The notes beneath the pieces are model-generated. The model was not told where the DNA came from and did not search any database. It saw only the letters and a program-made list of their open reading frames with translations. Source: Paramecium pentaurelia (Eukaryota > Ciliophora > Oligohymenophorea > Peniculida > Parameciidae). From it: 64,000 nt of DNA. The DNA is taken from assembly GCA_905183005.1 (NCBI GenBank), contig CAJJDO010000050.1, positions 203,851 through 267,850 of the forward strand, in the 5' to 3' direction. Shown here piece by piece: positions 34,488 to 45,669 of this stretch (within the stretch, counting starts at the first letter, position 1; every line of letters begins with the position of its first letter). A program made the translations under genes and the position numbers.

Positions 34488-35894
34488 ATGAATTAAGAAG
34501 TGGAAAACAAAGAAACTAAAGAATAGAAAGACTAAATTGAATAAGAATCAGATGATAACGAGAAAAATGAGAAAAAAGAATAGATATTATAATAAGAATA
34601 GAAAAAAAAGAAAAAGAAAAATAAAAAGAAAAAGAAATGGGGAGAAGAAGGTATTCTTGAAATAATAAAAATTAGAAGAAATTATGACTGATTTTGATGA
34701 TGATTGGTAAAATAAAGTTAAGACATCTCATATTTTACAAGATCCTGATCTACCTTAGCATATTAAAGAAAAATATGCTATTTATGAAAATAATCCTTAT
34801 ATGATGATAATATCAAATGTACCTCTAAATGTATAATTAAAAGAATTGGAAGAATATTTTAATACTCTTATCACATCTCTTGATCCAAAAATCAGTATTT
34901 ATATAATTATAAATAAGCCGAAAGACCCATTAAATCTATTGAATATGGTGCTACAAAGTCTTGGGTAGTTTTGGAATGTAGTTCAAAAGAAGCTAAAAGG
35001 GCATTAGTTACTTAAGATTAGGTTTAATTTGTGAATAATTGTAAAATAAAAGTAGAAAGACCAAGAAAATTTCTAGAAAGGATTTTAAATCCATAAACTA
35101 AAGAAGGGGAATTAAATGCTGAATAAAAATAGGAAGATAATACAAGATTGTATTTGGGAGGGTTACCTACTTATCTAAGAGATGAAGATGTGATGAAATT
35201 AATATAATCATTTGGAACAATTAAATACTTTAATTTAGTTAAAGATACTACATCAAATACAGAGATTTCTAAAGGTTATTGTTTTTTTGAATATGAAAAC
35301 ACTGTTTCAACTGCAAAAGCTTTAAAAGCCCTCAATAATTTATAAATTGGAGACAAGAAATTAAAAATATGTAAGGTTTAAGGAGAACCATAATAAAATA
35401 AGAAAATTAATGGAAGAGATTAACCTTCTAATTATGCTGGATCATTTTTAGCATCATGTGATTTGTTGCGAATGCCATAAGTGTAATAAATGTTAACAAT
35501 CCCTTAGTCTGCTTTGATTCCAAGTAAGGTTGTATAATTTTTGAATATGGTATCAATTAAATGATATATTAAAAAGTGTTCAATTGAAGATTTATATGAA
35601 GATGATATATATGAAGAATTAATGGAGGATATAAGAAGTGAATGCATACGTTTTGGATAGATAGAGAAGATAGAAATACCAAGACCAGACAAAGAATCAG
35701 GGTAAGATATTATTTATTATAATAGATTTTGTAATCCAGCTGTGGGAAAGATTTTTGTTAAATTTTATTATTAAATACCTGCTAAAAAAGCTAAATTCCA
35801 TTTAGCTGGTCGTACATATAATAAGAGAACTGTTATTACTTCTTTTTATCCTGAGGAATAATTTGATTATAAGGATTATTTGATAAATGGATGA
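34488..35894 (+). CDS. U2AF65-like splicing factor (U2AF large subunit)
   Basis: Five exons (34488-34650, 34676-34894, 34918-35549, 35577-35701, 35726-35894), 435 codons. After a Lys/Glu-rich N-terminus come an RRM-like region (MMIISNVPLNVQLKELEEYF) and a clear RRM (TRLYLGGLPTYLRDEDVMKL with KGYCFFEYE). The C-terminal U2AF-homology motif domain follows (DIRSECIRFGQIEKIEIPRP, then GKIFVKFYYQ, ending with AGRTYNKRTVITSFYPEEQF). That order is U2AF65, which binds the 3' splice region and hands over to SF1/U2 snRNP. The usual RS domain is replaced by KKKKKNKKKKK-type basic runs. Its own introns of 23 and 27 nt end AAG. Confidence 0.9.
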
Positions 35895-35955
35895 TTATTT
35901 ATGTTTTATAATATTTTTATAATTCTATTGATGATAAATAGATTATAAATTATAA

Positions 35956-36272
35956 TCATCCTCCTCTTCTAAATCTTCTATCTCTTTTAGGTAAATCTAC
36001 TCCATTACCTGCACAATTTTATTCAGAATATGTATTCAGATTAGGATATGGTTGTCTATCTGAATACTTTCTCATATCTTCTGTTGATTACTCAGCATAT
36101 TTAGTAAAATGTTTTCTTGCTTATTCTGCATATGTTGGATCATGTTTTTGACCATTCAAATCAGTTGCAGGTAAACAATCTAAATTCAATCTCTTTCTTT
36201 ACTTGTTTCCATATAACTAATCTCTTTGGTTGTTATTACAAAAACCAAAGCAAACACTAGTAAATATTTCAT
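35956..36272 (-). CDS. Small secreted or lumenal protein
   Basis: Two exons (36272-36203, 36179-35956) with a 23-nt intron give 97 codons. MKYLLVFALVFVIT is a signal peptide. The mature part is polar with two Cys and an Arg-rich end (PKRDRRFRRGG). No family is recognised. It lies tail to tail with the U2AF gene, 61 bp apart. Confidence 0.55.
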
Positions 36273-36308
36273 TATTGAAAACAAAAAAACGATATAATTA
36301 ATATTAAA

Positions 36309-37046
36309 TCACTTCTTTTCTGGTTCATATCCTTATCTTTAATGAGCAACTTCTCTTGCTTTAACCAATCCTTATTCTCTATAATTTTACCATTCATATC
36401 CATGATATTTTGTGAATGATCTTCTATATAAATCTGATGTTGCTTTTGCAAACCCTTTTAAGAATTTTACTAAATCAGCTCTACATATTATTAATATTAT
36501 TTTATACCTTTCCTCTGCACTCTCTAATAATTCTCCTCTTTATAAACATTTTGTTCCTTTACACATAGCTTAAGGATCTTTAGGCCACATATATAGATTA
36601 TAACTATTCCAAAATATTTTTGAATCCAATAAGGCCATTGTATATTCTTCATATACTCTCTAACTAGCTGCTGGTTTATTATAAATTTGAGCTAAAGATG
36701 GTCCACTAGATTCTTAAAATGAAAAATCTGCTGCATATGGTTTTCCTGTAAATATTTCCAAAGAATGACAAGAAGCACATGCACGCATAAATACTTTTGC
36801 TCCTTATTTTAAATCACCATCAACTGGTACTAATTTAGATTTATCAGCATTTGTATTAGGATTTGTTAAATTTCTATATGTCTTTTTTGCCTTAATTGTT
36901 TATAATAAAGCTTCTCTAGTTATTGCTTCATCAATCATTTGCTATTCTTTATGCATAGCTCTTATTTCATTCTAAACATCATCTTTACTTTTTCCATAAG
37001 GATTTAATAGAATCTTTTTCCATTTCTCATTTGGATCTTCTGACAT
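36309..37046 (-). CDS. Divergent cytochrome c domain protein with insertion
   Basis: Two exons (37046-36508, 36480-36309, 27-nt intron) give 236 codons. A c-type haem site CASCH lies within DLKQGAKVFMRACASCHSLE, matching the opening of cytochrome c. The end ERADLVKFLKGFAKAT matches its last helix (ERADLIAYLK). Between them the family's GP.L..I block is present (SGPSLAQIYNKPAAS), with extra sequence. Where mitochondrial cytochrome c has PGTKM with the Met haem ligand, this protein reads CKGTKC. Its N-terminus adds about 80 residues with no obvious presequence. It is probably a mitochondrial electron carrier or respiratory-complex component with altered redox properties. Confidence 0.8.
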
Positions 37047-37079
37047 TCTATAGTTTAATTTATTATCACATATAAAAAT

Positions 37080-37785
37080 TCATATTTTCAATTCATCTTT
37101 CAACCTTTTTTCCAATTCCTCATCAGTCTCCTTTCTTATTAAATCTTCTTAATTTTATACAATTTCCTCATAAATGTATCCACTAACATCCTCTCCTGTA
37201 ATAATATCTTAAAGCAATTTTATATTAGGAATTTCAGCATTGTCTTTTGTTACTAATACTCTCAAATCTTCATATAATTTACTATCATATTTTGTCTCAA
37301 ATTATATAACATAATTTGATTATCTATATTTTTCATTCTTTATAATACTTTATTAGTTACCACTTCTTCTTCTATCTTATTGTTTGATACTGATATCACA
37401 TCACTAATATTTAATAATTCATTATCTATAACATTGACATCTAAAACTTTTTTATTTCCTAATTCAATTAAACATTTTTTTTAATCCTTAGCCAAAGTTA
37501 TTGATTAAACCAATTTACCCAAATATTTTCTACCAGTTACATATGATGATATTGTTTAAATTGAAAAAAATGCAGGAATCAATGTAACCAAAGGATTTAT
37601 ATAAAAATAGGAAAGTCCACCTGCCATACCCCATAGAGTAATATATATTGCTGCAGATCTATTCAATTTGGTTGAAAATCCTTATTTTTAAGCAAATTCT
37701 AAGTACCATCTACATTAATTTTGTTTTAGAAAACTATGTAATTATTGAATATTTTATTGTTCTGAGTATTGAAAGCTGCAGCCAT
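37080..37785 (-). CDS. Mitochondrial membrane protein, TMEM70/223-like (apparent one-base deletion)
   Basis: Two exons (37785-37361, 37337-37080; 23-nt intron ending AAG). The body has two close membrane spans (AAIYITLWGMAGGLSYFYI and LVTLIPAFFSIQT) followed by a soluble beta-rich region (GRKYLGKLVQSITL and so on). This outline is seen in TMEM70/TMEM223-type mitochondrial proteins. The N-terminus is basic and aromatic like a presequence. ATG 37785 and the body differ by one base: an extra T in the short T run after MAAA joins them exactly (142 codons in exon 1). The family call is tentative; the gene model with the indel closes in phase. Confidence 0.5.
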
Positions 37786-38498
37786 TTTGTCTATTTATTA
37801 AGATAGATAGTCTTCATGGTCTAGAATCTTATCTATCTTTTCTTTTGAAAATCTGAAAATGACTCTTCTAAACAACATTATTAAAATTTAATAAGAATTG
37901 CTACATAAAATATGAGAAATATAAAGGATTAATATCTTGAGAAAAGAGATATTATATATTAGATGCAGATATAATCTATTTTTAAGTAGTGGTTATTTCA
38001 AAGTAACAGGGGATTACTAGAAATTTATTTGTCTCAATTTTATTATAATTTCTGTTATATCCTGACCAAGAATAATAGATAGATAGCAATCCCATATTAA
38101 TTAGCAAAGGAACTAAAGTAAAATAACACAAATTTGTTCAGATAAGCGCATATAGAATAATATAATAGATTGTAATTGGAGATTAATAACATATTTAGAA
38201 GATACATATTTATTTTTGAATATGAGTAAATGGGAAATAATATAGAATTTATACTTTATTAGGATATAAGAAAATCACAATATATAAAAGTGATCATTAT
38301 GGAATATTTACTAATAAAGAATATTATGATGAAATTAATTGTATCATTAAATATATTTAAGTAATTAATTTGCTCTTTGACATGTAATTTCATGTTTGCA
38401 ATGGATGACTATATCATTTAAATATAATGTTATTTTATTTTGCTTTAAAAAGTTCACTATTCGATTATCACTAGAATTATGTTATAAAATAGAAAAGG
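37786..38498. other. Intergenic stretch
   Basis: About 710 bp. A plus-strand open frame at 38230-38676 starts here but is antisense to the importin-like gene; nothing else is supported. Confidence 0.5.
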
Positions 38499-39816
38499 TC
38501 ACTAAATTAATAAAAGATTACATTTAATTAATTATTTGCAAAGGATATAATCTTGCCATTCCTTCATTTCTTAATATGTTGATATCAAGAGAGTCAATAA
38601 TCCATTGTTATATAGATCGATACATTACTCAAAAGTACTGTTTGAACATAAAAGAAATAAACCTTCTAATTAATGATATAAGACTTGACGATCCTCTAAG
38701 ATTAATTAAATAATTACTTTCTCTTTCAACCAATTATAAAAATTATAAGGGAATTTAATTCAAATGAATATTTTAGATTATGTATTAAGATTAATCACAA
38801 AACAACTATTTCATTATAATAGATGCTTAAGTTCTTATACATTTATCAGTAGTTTTATTATTTGACTGATGATGATCAATAATAATAAGTAACTAAAAGA
38901 ATATATCTGGATGTTTTTCAATGATATCAAATTTCAATTATTAATCATTTAATTTCATAGATTCAGATATTACTTATAAAGCAGTTTATCTAAGTGAATA
39001 CTATTCTTAAACTATAAATGCTAAAGTTGTGAGTATTATCCAAAAATTTTGATAGAGTGTAAGATTAATTGTGAATTGAGATTTATCAACAAAGTAGCGA
39101 GCAAATAAGAGTATTCTACTTAAAAAAGAGTGTTTAGTCTCAGAATATTTTTCATTATTTTCTAAATCTAGTTCAATGTCTAAATAATTAATGCTTCTTA
39201 ATTTCTTGCATAATTTATCTAAAATTGATATAAATTATTTAACATCCTAAAAAGGTATTCTACTATTAGGTTCAACAAATGTAGTTATCAGATACATAAA
39301 TGTAGACATAAGATTATCATCAGACTCAATTTCAAGATCTACTATTTTGTTTAAACTTTGAACAATTTAAATTTATATTAATGTAGCTTAACAAAGCAAT
39401 GATGATTATGATAGTTATCCAAGTAGATATAATTATTCATCTAAATATACTAAATTCTATTCTTTCTCACAAATTCCCAATATTCTTTAGCCTAAATGAT
39501 AATCTTCAAAGAGGGTTTCTAAATCATCTATTTATTTAGACTCTTTGCACTTCTTCACAATTAATTATATAAACAAAATTGTTGAATTTGTTAAATCTCT
39601 CTCTAAAATTGTTTTTAGAAGAGGTATTTTCAAAATATTAAAATTTTAATCTGCTTCTACTTGATTGCATAATTCAACTATTTCATCATCCATCTAATCT
39701 TAATATTATTAAACATCATTTTTTAACATATTTTTTTTCCTACTTTCCATTAAAAATGCCTCTAATCTTTGCTTTCTAATTTGATTCCTAAATTACTCTT
39801 TTTTTTAAGATAACAT
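38499..39816 (-). CDS. Importin-alpha-like helical-repeat protein
   Basis: Two exons (39816-38718, 38695-38499; 22-nt intron) give 431 codons. The N-terminus KKEQFRNQIRKQRLEAFLME then SRKKN resembles an importin-beta-binding (IBB) domain. The rest is a series of leucine-rich helix pairs (for example LLKTILERDLTNSTILFIQL) in ARM-like repeats. If so, it would carry cargo with nuclear localisation signals into one of the nuclei. The signature Trp/Asn arrays of canonical importin-alpha are weak, so it may be a divergent paralogue. The last exon is proven by continuing helical sequence (LYHQLEGLFLLCSNSTFEQC). Confidence 0.55.
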
Positions 39817-39948
39817 ATATTTATTAATATTATATTAACCTTATTTTTCTTTAATCATTCTTTTATTATAGAACAATATGAATCTATACATATTACTTAA
39901 TTGAAATATATAATATTTATAAATGGATTACAATCTATATTTGTTTTT

Positions 39949-40284
39949 ATGAAGTCCTTTCAAAATCAATCTTATTTTCTTAAAAATACAGAAACAGAAA
40001 CAGAAACAAAAGCTAGAAGCATTTTAATTAAGCATATAAATTTTTTTTTATTTTAAGAAATAATACTATCTATAAGTTGGATTATGAAGTTGAGTGAGAT
40101 TAGTAATAAATTCTATGAGTCAAATATATTTTACAATTCATTCTAATAAATTGAAAATGGATAATATGTAGACTTATATGAATTCTTTTATGATATACAT
40201 TTAAAATTTGAAGGAGATGAACAAAATGATTAATAGTTATAATCAAAGCTATTAAATATTCTTTACTTCAATTCTATTTATTGA
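39949..40284 (+). CDS. Hypothetical protein with Glu-Thr repeats
   Basis: An intronless 111-codon frame ending about 40 bp before the ARL1 stop on the other strand. The start is followed by TETETETK, coded by three tandem ACAGAA hexamers. The rest is hydrophobic and helical with an acidic end. No family. It could be real, but the composition is not decisive. Confidence 0.35.
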
Positions 40285-40325
40285 TATTAAATCTCATTAT
40301 ATATATATATATGAAACTAATCTAA

Positions 40326-41009
40326 TCATTTCTTCATAGTATTTGCCATCCATTCCATACCTTCACTTAAACCTAAACCTGTTAATGCACTACATTTAAC
40401 TCTAATTTTTGTATATATAATAATTCACATACATTGTCCAATTTCTTGATTTCTCTTCTTCTAATTTCAAAAACTCACAAATTTCTATTTCACTCAAGGC
40501 TCCTTACATATCCTGCAAAATTAAATATATAACCATAATAAAACTTGTTTATTTGCCAAAATCAATAATGGAACATTTTTGAGTTCTTCCTCTTATAATA
40601 AGGTCATTAACTCTTCTTTTGATGTTTTTAGTCTACCTTAATCAAAAGAGTCTATCACATAAATAATACCATTTGTATTTGGGTAATAAGATCTCCAATA
40701 TAATCTACACGTATACATTTAGTTGAATACCTTATAGCATTTTGACCTCCCAAATCCCAAACTTGAAACTTTAGATTTTTATAAGTAAGTGTTTCCACAT
40801 TAAATCCCATAGCTTTATAATAATTATTATAGTTTATTTACTTGGTGCAGTTTAGATTACTTCATTCAAATGTAATTTATCTTTTAAATAGATTAATAAT
40901 AAATACATAATATAGTTGTCTTTCCAGAGTTATCTAATCCTAAAATTAGAATACGCATTTCCTTTTATCCTAATAGTGAATTGAATATTTTAGAAAATAC
41001 AAATCCCAT
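40326..41009 (-). CDS. ARL1: ARL1-like small GTPase (first copy of duplication)
   Basis: Six exons (41009-40907, 40880-40842, 40812-40731, 40704-40545, 40512-40433, 40401-40326), 179 codons. MGFVFSKIF has Gly2 for myristoylation; boxes are GLDNSGKT, TMGFNVE, WDLGGQNAIR (catalytic Gln present), NKQD and CSAL. The N-terminus and LYWRSYY fit ARL1, the trans-Golgi GTPase that recruits GRIP-domain tethers. Introns are 26, 29, 26, 32 and 31 nt; the first two end AAG and are proven by the protein. It is probably the same gene as the copy at 41451. Confidence 0.9.
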
Positions 41010-41022
41010 TATTATTAATTTA

Positions 41023-41434
41023 ATGAATTAAGTCAATATGGATAAATTACTTTATCCAATAATGATGTCAATACGTAGTCTCAGAACCTATTTCAAATAA
41101 GAAGATGATAATAATCGCATAATCCTAGTATTGATTCCTAATTGATTAAGGATTGCCAAAATAAGGTGGAAGCATTTGTGCTTTCCATAATGCATTTCCT
41201 TCTTGATTTAATAGTTAACGGTTCAGATCATACATCAATATCTTTCAATAAAAATGCACAATAATTATAAAGAGAATTAAGAAACAAACTTGATTGTATT
41301 CAAGACTTTGTATAAAGCAAAGATGTAGCAAATTTAAAAAAGAATATTTTGAAATTTTATGACTTTAAAGAAGGCTTTAGTGAATCAGAGAGTGAAGATG
41401 ATGGAGTTAGTCTTTAAATCAAATTGGTATGAGC
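41023..41434 (+). CDS. 5' fragment of coiled-coil gene (first copy)
   Basis: Identical to the first exons of the gene at 42148-44547, cut off at the N at 41435 inside its second intron. It should not be counted as a separate gene if the duplication is an assembly artefact. Confidence 0.8.
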
Positions 41435-41450
41435 NATGAAACTAATCTAA

Positions 41451-42134
41451 TCATTTCTTCATAGTATTTGCCATCCATTCCATACCTTCACTTAAACCTA
41501 AACCTGTTAATGCACTACATTTAACTCTAATTTTTGTATATATAATAATTCACATACATTGTCCAATTTCTTGATTTCTCTTCTTCTAATTTCAAAAACT
41601 CACAAATTTCTATTTCACTCAAGGCTCCTTACATATCCTGCAAAATTAAATATATAACCATAATAAAACTTGTTTATTTGCCAAAATCAATAATGGAACA
41701 TTTTTGAGTTCTTCCTCTTATAATAAGGTCATTAACTCTTCTTTTGATGTTTTTAGTCTACCTTAATCAAAAGAGTCTATCACATAAATAATACCATTTG
41801 TATTTGGGTAATAAGATCTCCAATATAATCTACACGTATACATTTAGTTGAATACCTTATAGCATTTTGACCTCCCAAATCCCAAACTTGAAACTTTAGA
41901 TTTTTATAAGTAAGTGTTTCCACATTAAATCCCATAGCTTTATAATAATTATTATAGTTTATTTACTTGGTGCAGTTTAGATTACTTCATTCAAATGTAA
42001 TTTATCTTTTAAATAGATTAATAATAAATACATAATATAGTTGTCTTTCCAGAGTTATCTAATCCTAAAATTAGAATACGCATTTCCTTTTATCCTAATA
42101 GTGAATTGAATATTTTAGAAAATACAAATCCCAT
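41451..42134 (-). CDS. ARL1: ARL1-like small GTPase (second copy of duplication)
   Basis: Base-for-base the same as the gene at 40326-41009, shifted by 1,125. This copy is the one joined to intact flanking sequence on its upstream side: its start codon lies 13 bp from the divergent coiled-coil gene at 42148. All GTP-binding boxes are intact (see the first copy for detail). Together they most likely represent one locus. Confidence 0.9.
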
Positions 42135-42147
42135 TATTATTAATTTA

Positions 42148-44547
42148 ATGAATTAAGTCAATATGGATAAATTACTTTATCCAATAATGATGTCAATACG
42201 TAGTCTCAGAACCTATTTCAAATAAGAAGATGATAATAATCGCATAATCCTAGTATTGATTCCTAATTGATTAAGGATTGCCAAAATAAGGTGGAAGCAT
42301 TTGTGCTTTCCATAATGCATTTCCTTCTTGATTTAATAGTTAACGGTTCAGATCATACATCAATATCTTTCAATAAAAATGCACAATAATTATAAAGAGA
42401 ATTAAGAAACAAACTTGATTGTATTCAAGACTTTGTATAAAGCAAAGATGTAGCAAATTTAAAAAAGAATATTTTGAAATTTTATGACTTTAAAGAAGGC
42501 TTTAGTGAATCAGAGAGTGAAGATGATGGAGTTAGTCTTTAAATCAAATTGGTATGAGCTAGGTCCACTTATAAGGCAGACGGGTAAGATGAAAGAGTTT
42601 AACCCTGAAATACAGTCACTTCGTATTGAATTAGACCAAAAAGAGTAAACCATAGAAGCATTGAAATAGAAACTGAAGTATCGTTAGAGCAGTATGGAAT
42701 AAATGGCACATAATCATCATAAAGAAGTTTCTGTTCTCAAAGCACATTTTGTATTAAATCCATAACCAGAAGATCCATAATCTATTTTTGATATTAAGTA
42801 TTTTGATTCAACATAAATGCTTGATCCAGAAATAGTTGCTTTAATGAATGAAAAGATTAATGATATTAAAAATCAATATGAGCGTTATGTAAAATAATTT
42901 ATGGATAAATTTTAAAAACAGAGAGTTCAAAATAATATTGAAGAAAACATTAAGTAACCATCATTGTAAGATTTTACATCAAAAGATCTACTAAAGATTG
43001 CTCTTGATAAAGAGAATAATCCTTATATTTTCTTTAAGAATATATAAGATCTTAAATCTATAAATTATATTTTAAATGTTTTGAGTAATTAATAAAATTA
43101 ATATGGTATTGACTATGATAAAATTAATAAAGCTTTTAAAACAAAAGAAGAAGATTTAAAAAAAATAATAGACACTAGAATTATGATGGAAGATTGTTAA
43201 GCATAAATAAATGCAATATATCTTGTTGATTTAGAGAAAAAGTAAGAAGAAATATAAGAGTTAAATTAAATGATTACTTAATAAGATATTGAATATAAGT
43301 AATAATTGAAATTAATTGACGATTTAATTTAAAATAATAATGAAAATTCTAAATAAATGATTCTAAATTAATAATAAAAGATTGATCATATGAGATCTGA
43401 AAATCATAATCTTTCAACTATGTTGTTAAATTAAAAATAACATTCATAATAATTGAAATAACAAAATTAATTTTTGATGAATAACTTAAAACATATATTA
43501 AATATTTTACTTAAGAAATAAAGTTAAAGTATTTAAGGATTAGATAAATATGATTTAATAAAAGAGAAATCTGCTCCAATTAAAGATATTCTTAGTAAAT
43601 TAAATAATTTAGAAGGGTATGATCTTGTTACTTTAATTTAAGAAGTTAGATTTATTTTATATTAAATTGAATCTGTTAAAGTTGTAAATTAAATTTTAGG
43701 AAGAGGTAAACTTAATAAATAAACTTAAACTATTAATTATAATTAAGAATTAATTGAATATAAAGAAGAGAAAAAAACTAAAGATAAAAAAGAATAAAAA
43801 ATAGTTCTGAAACATTTAGAAGAAATTAAATAAGAAACTATTAAAAAAAATAAATTAAAGATTGCTTCTACTTAAACTGATATTATGAATGAATTTAATT
43901 CTACTTAATATCATGAAAATATTTAAGATTAAAAAACTATTATATCATAAAGTGAAAAATGTGGAACTGTTTCATTAAATATGTTATTGAAATAATTACA
44001 ATGTTCAATAGAATAAAAACCAAATAGCATTAGAGATTTGACTCCTGAACCTTCAATAGAAAAGCATAATTCAGTTTTTGATAAATTATATATTCAATAG
44101 AAATAAGAAAATCCTAGATGGCATTAATTGAAACCATTAATTGAAAAACTTACAGAAGAAGAATTCAATGAAGTTATCAATACTTTAGGAATATATTCAT
44201 CTAGACAATAATAATAATAAACATAGAATACAACTATGGAAATACCATTATATGATATAAGTAGAGTATAATAATCTATGATTTAAAAAAGTTCATATAA
44301 AAAAAGAAGAGATTCAAGTGTTGATTAAACTAGAAAGTATATTTTATTAATTTATTAAAGTGTATTTATTGAATTAGATGAACAAAGAGAAAATGCATTA
44401 AAATTGTTTGAATAATAGAGGATTGATAATTATAGAAGAAGAATTAAAAGATTAGTACCTGTTTAACCTAGTTAATGTTTATAAGTTGAAGAAAAGTTAA
44501 GACCAAAAAGTTAAATTAGAAGTACTTAGTAAAAGCCTGGTTACTGA
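42148..44547 (+). CDS. Large coiled-coil protein
   Basis: Three exons (42148-42252, 42276-42551, 42580-44547; introns 23 and 28 nt) give 782 codons. A possible third intron (42200-42226, 27 nt) is in phase and left as coding. The N-terminal part is helical and acidic (FKEGFSESESEDDG). From about residue 125 long Gln/Lys-rich coiled coils dominate, with a folded-looking stretch (SIFDIKYFDSTQMLDPEIVA) near 200. The C-terminal end is basic and Ser-rich. No motor or known domain is seen; it could be a basal-body or cortical scaffold. It ends 12 bp from the convergent gene at 44560. Confidence 0.65.
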
Positions 44548-44559
44548 ATTTAATATATA

Positions 44560-45646
44560 TCATTTCTTCTATAAGAATTTTAGTAGTTGAGAGCTTTGAT
44601 TATTTTATAGACGAGTATTTGAAATTTATCTTTGCAATGCTTATAAACTTTTACCAACTTAATCAAAACTTTGACTAGATAATGTTTATTCTGGTTTTTA
44701 CTTATTTAGAATATAATAATAAATACTCTAATTAATGGTGATTCTTTTTTCTTGCTTTTGTTATATTTAGTCAATTTCTCTGTACTTAAAGATTATTATG
44801 ATTGTTCATTTAATTTTTCGGATTTTTAAAGTCTATGTCGTTTCTCTCCTTTTGAATCCCTTTATCTTTCTGTTGCTGTCATTTTGGGCTCTAAATTTCT
44901 TTATATATACATATCTTTACTGAGTTTCTTCATTTATTCTCTAATAACCACATTCTCTTTTAGCAGATAATTATTTTCTTCCCTTTGAGAGAGAACGATC
45001 TTTCTCTGTATTACATATTTTTAATAAAGCTTTAAAATTGGCTTCATTATTCGAATTTTATAGACTTTTTTAAGATTTGTTGGAGACTAATTTACTCAAT
45101 CTTTCAAAAGCAGATGGTGTCTTTTTATGATGAATCTCTTTAGGTGAATTATCCTATAATTTTTTATGTTAATCCTATTATAAAATTTATAAATCTTTTA
45201 CCTTAATGACTTATTCTAAAGATTTTATTTTTTCTTATTATTATTTTATAATAATATCCTTTTCAGATGTGATTTCATCTACTTTTTATAATAAAGCATC
45301 AATTTGCAATTTCTATTATTGTTCAACTCTAATATGAATTCTTATAGATGCTTCAAGTTTTTAGATTACTGCCTCGTAATCATTGTTTAAATGTTCTTCT
45401 AATTATTCTTCAAATACAGTTTTTACTCTTTTGCATATTAATTAGTAGGGTACCTATTTAAATAAGCAATGATTTAAAGTATATATTCATATTATTACTT
45501 TTCTGATTATTCACAAACTTACTTTACACTCACTTAAATGATTTGTTGATAAGTTTAAATAATGTCCTAATTCAAAGAAGATAAATTACTCTGTCTATTA
45601 TATCTGCAATATCCAACAATAATTACTTTATAGTATTACTTTGCAT
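44560..45646 (-). CDS. Coiled-coil protein, KKTPSA family, copy 1
   Basis: Five exons (45646-45627, 45603-45454, 45427-44921, 44898-44727, 44700-44560), 329 codons; introns 23, 26, 22 and 26 nt, three ending AAG. Every exon phase closes and the alignment with the neighbour at 45670 confirms the model. Shared blocks are EEHLNNDYEAVIQKLEAS in the coil and KKTPSAFERLSKLVSNKSQ in the middle. The N-terminal half is a coiled coil; the C-terminus is basic, Ser/Gln-rich and divergent. Tandem duplication within the same strand is evident. Function unknown; the SP/TP-rich middle could be a phosphorylation target. Confidence 0.7.
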
Positions 45647-45669
45647 ATATATATATATATATTAATTAA

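Larger units (their letters stand above)
40311..42559. repeat. Perfect 1,124-bp direct duplication around one N
   Basis: Bases 40311-41434 and 41436-42559 look identical over their whole length, separated by a single N at 41435. The unit holds the whole ARL1 gene and the first exons of the adjacent coiled-coil gene. The first copy stops abruptly in the middle of an intron (GGTATGAGC then N), exactly where the second copy continues into the rest of the gene. This is what two overlapping contigs joined without merging would look like. Confidence 0.9.

Noticed and set aside
35504..35692. Minus-strand ORF in 35.5-35.7 kb
   Set aside because: Antisense of the U2AF-homology domain exon.
38230..38676. 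Plus-strand 148-codon frame that looked faintly kinase-like
   Set aside because: It lies antisense to the last exon and intron of the importin-alpha-like gene, whose helical sequence continues through it.
40311..42559. Recent genuine tandem duplication of ARL1
   Set aside because: Perfect identity, the single N and the mid-intron truncation fit an assembly overlap better; listed as repeat with that caveat.
45640..45664. (AT)n run near 45.65 kb as a promoter or origin element
   Set aside because: Simple dinucleotide runs are everywhere in this A/T-rich DNA; nothing distinguishes this one.
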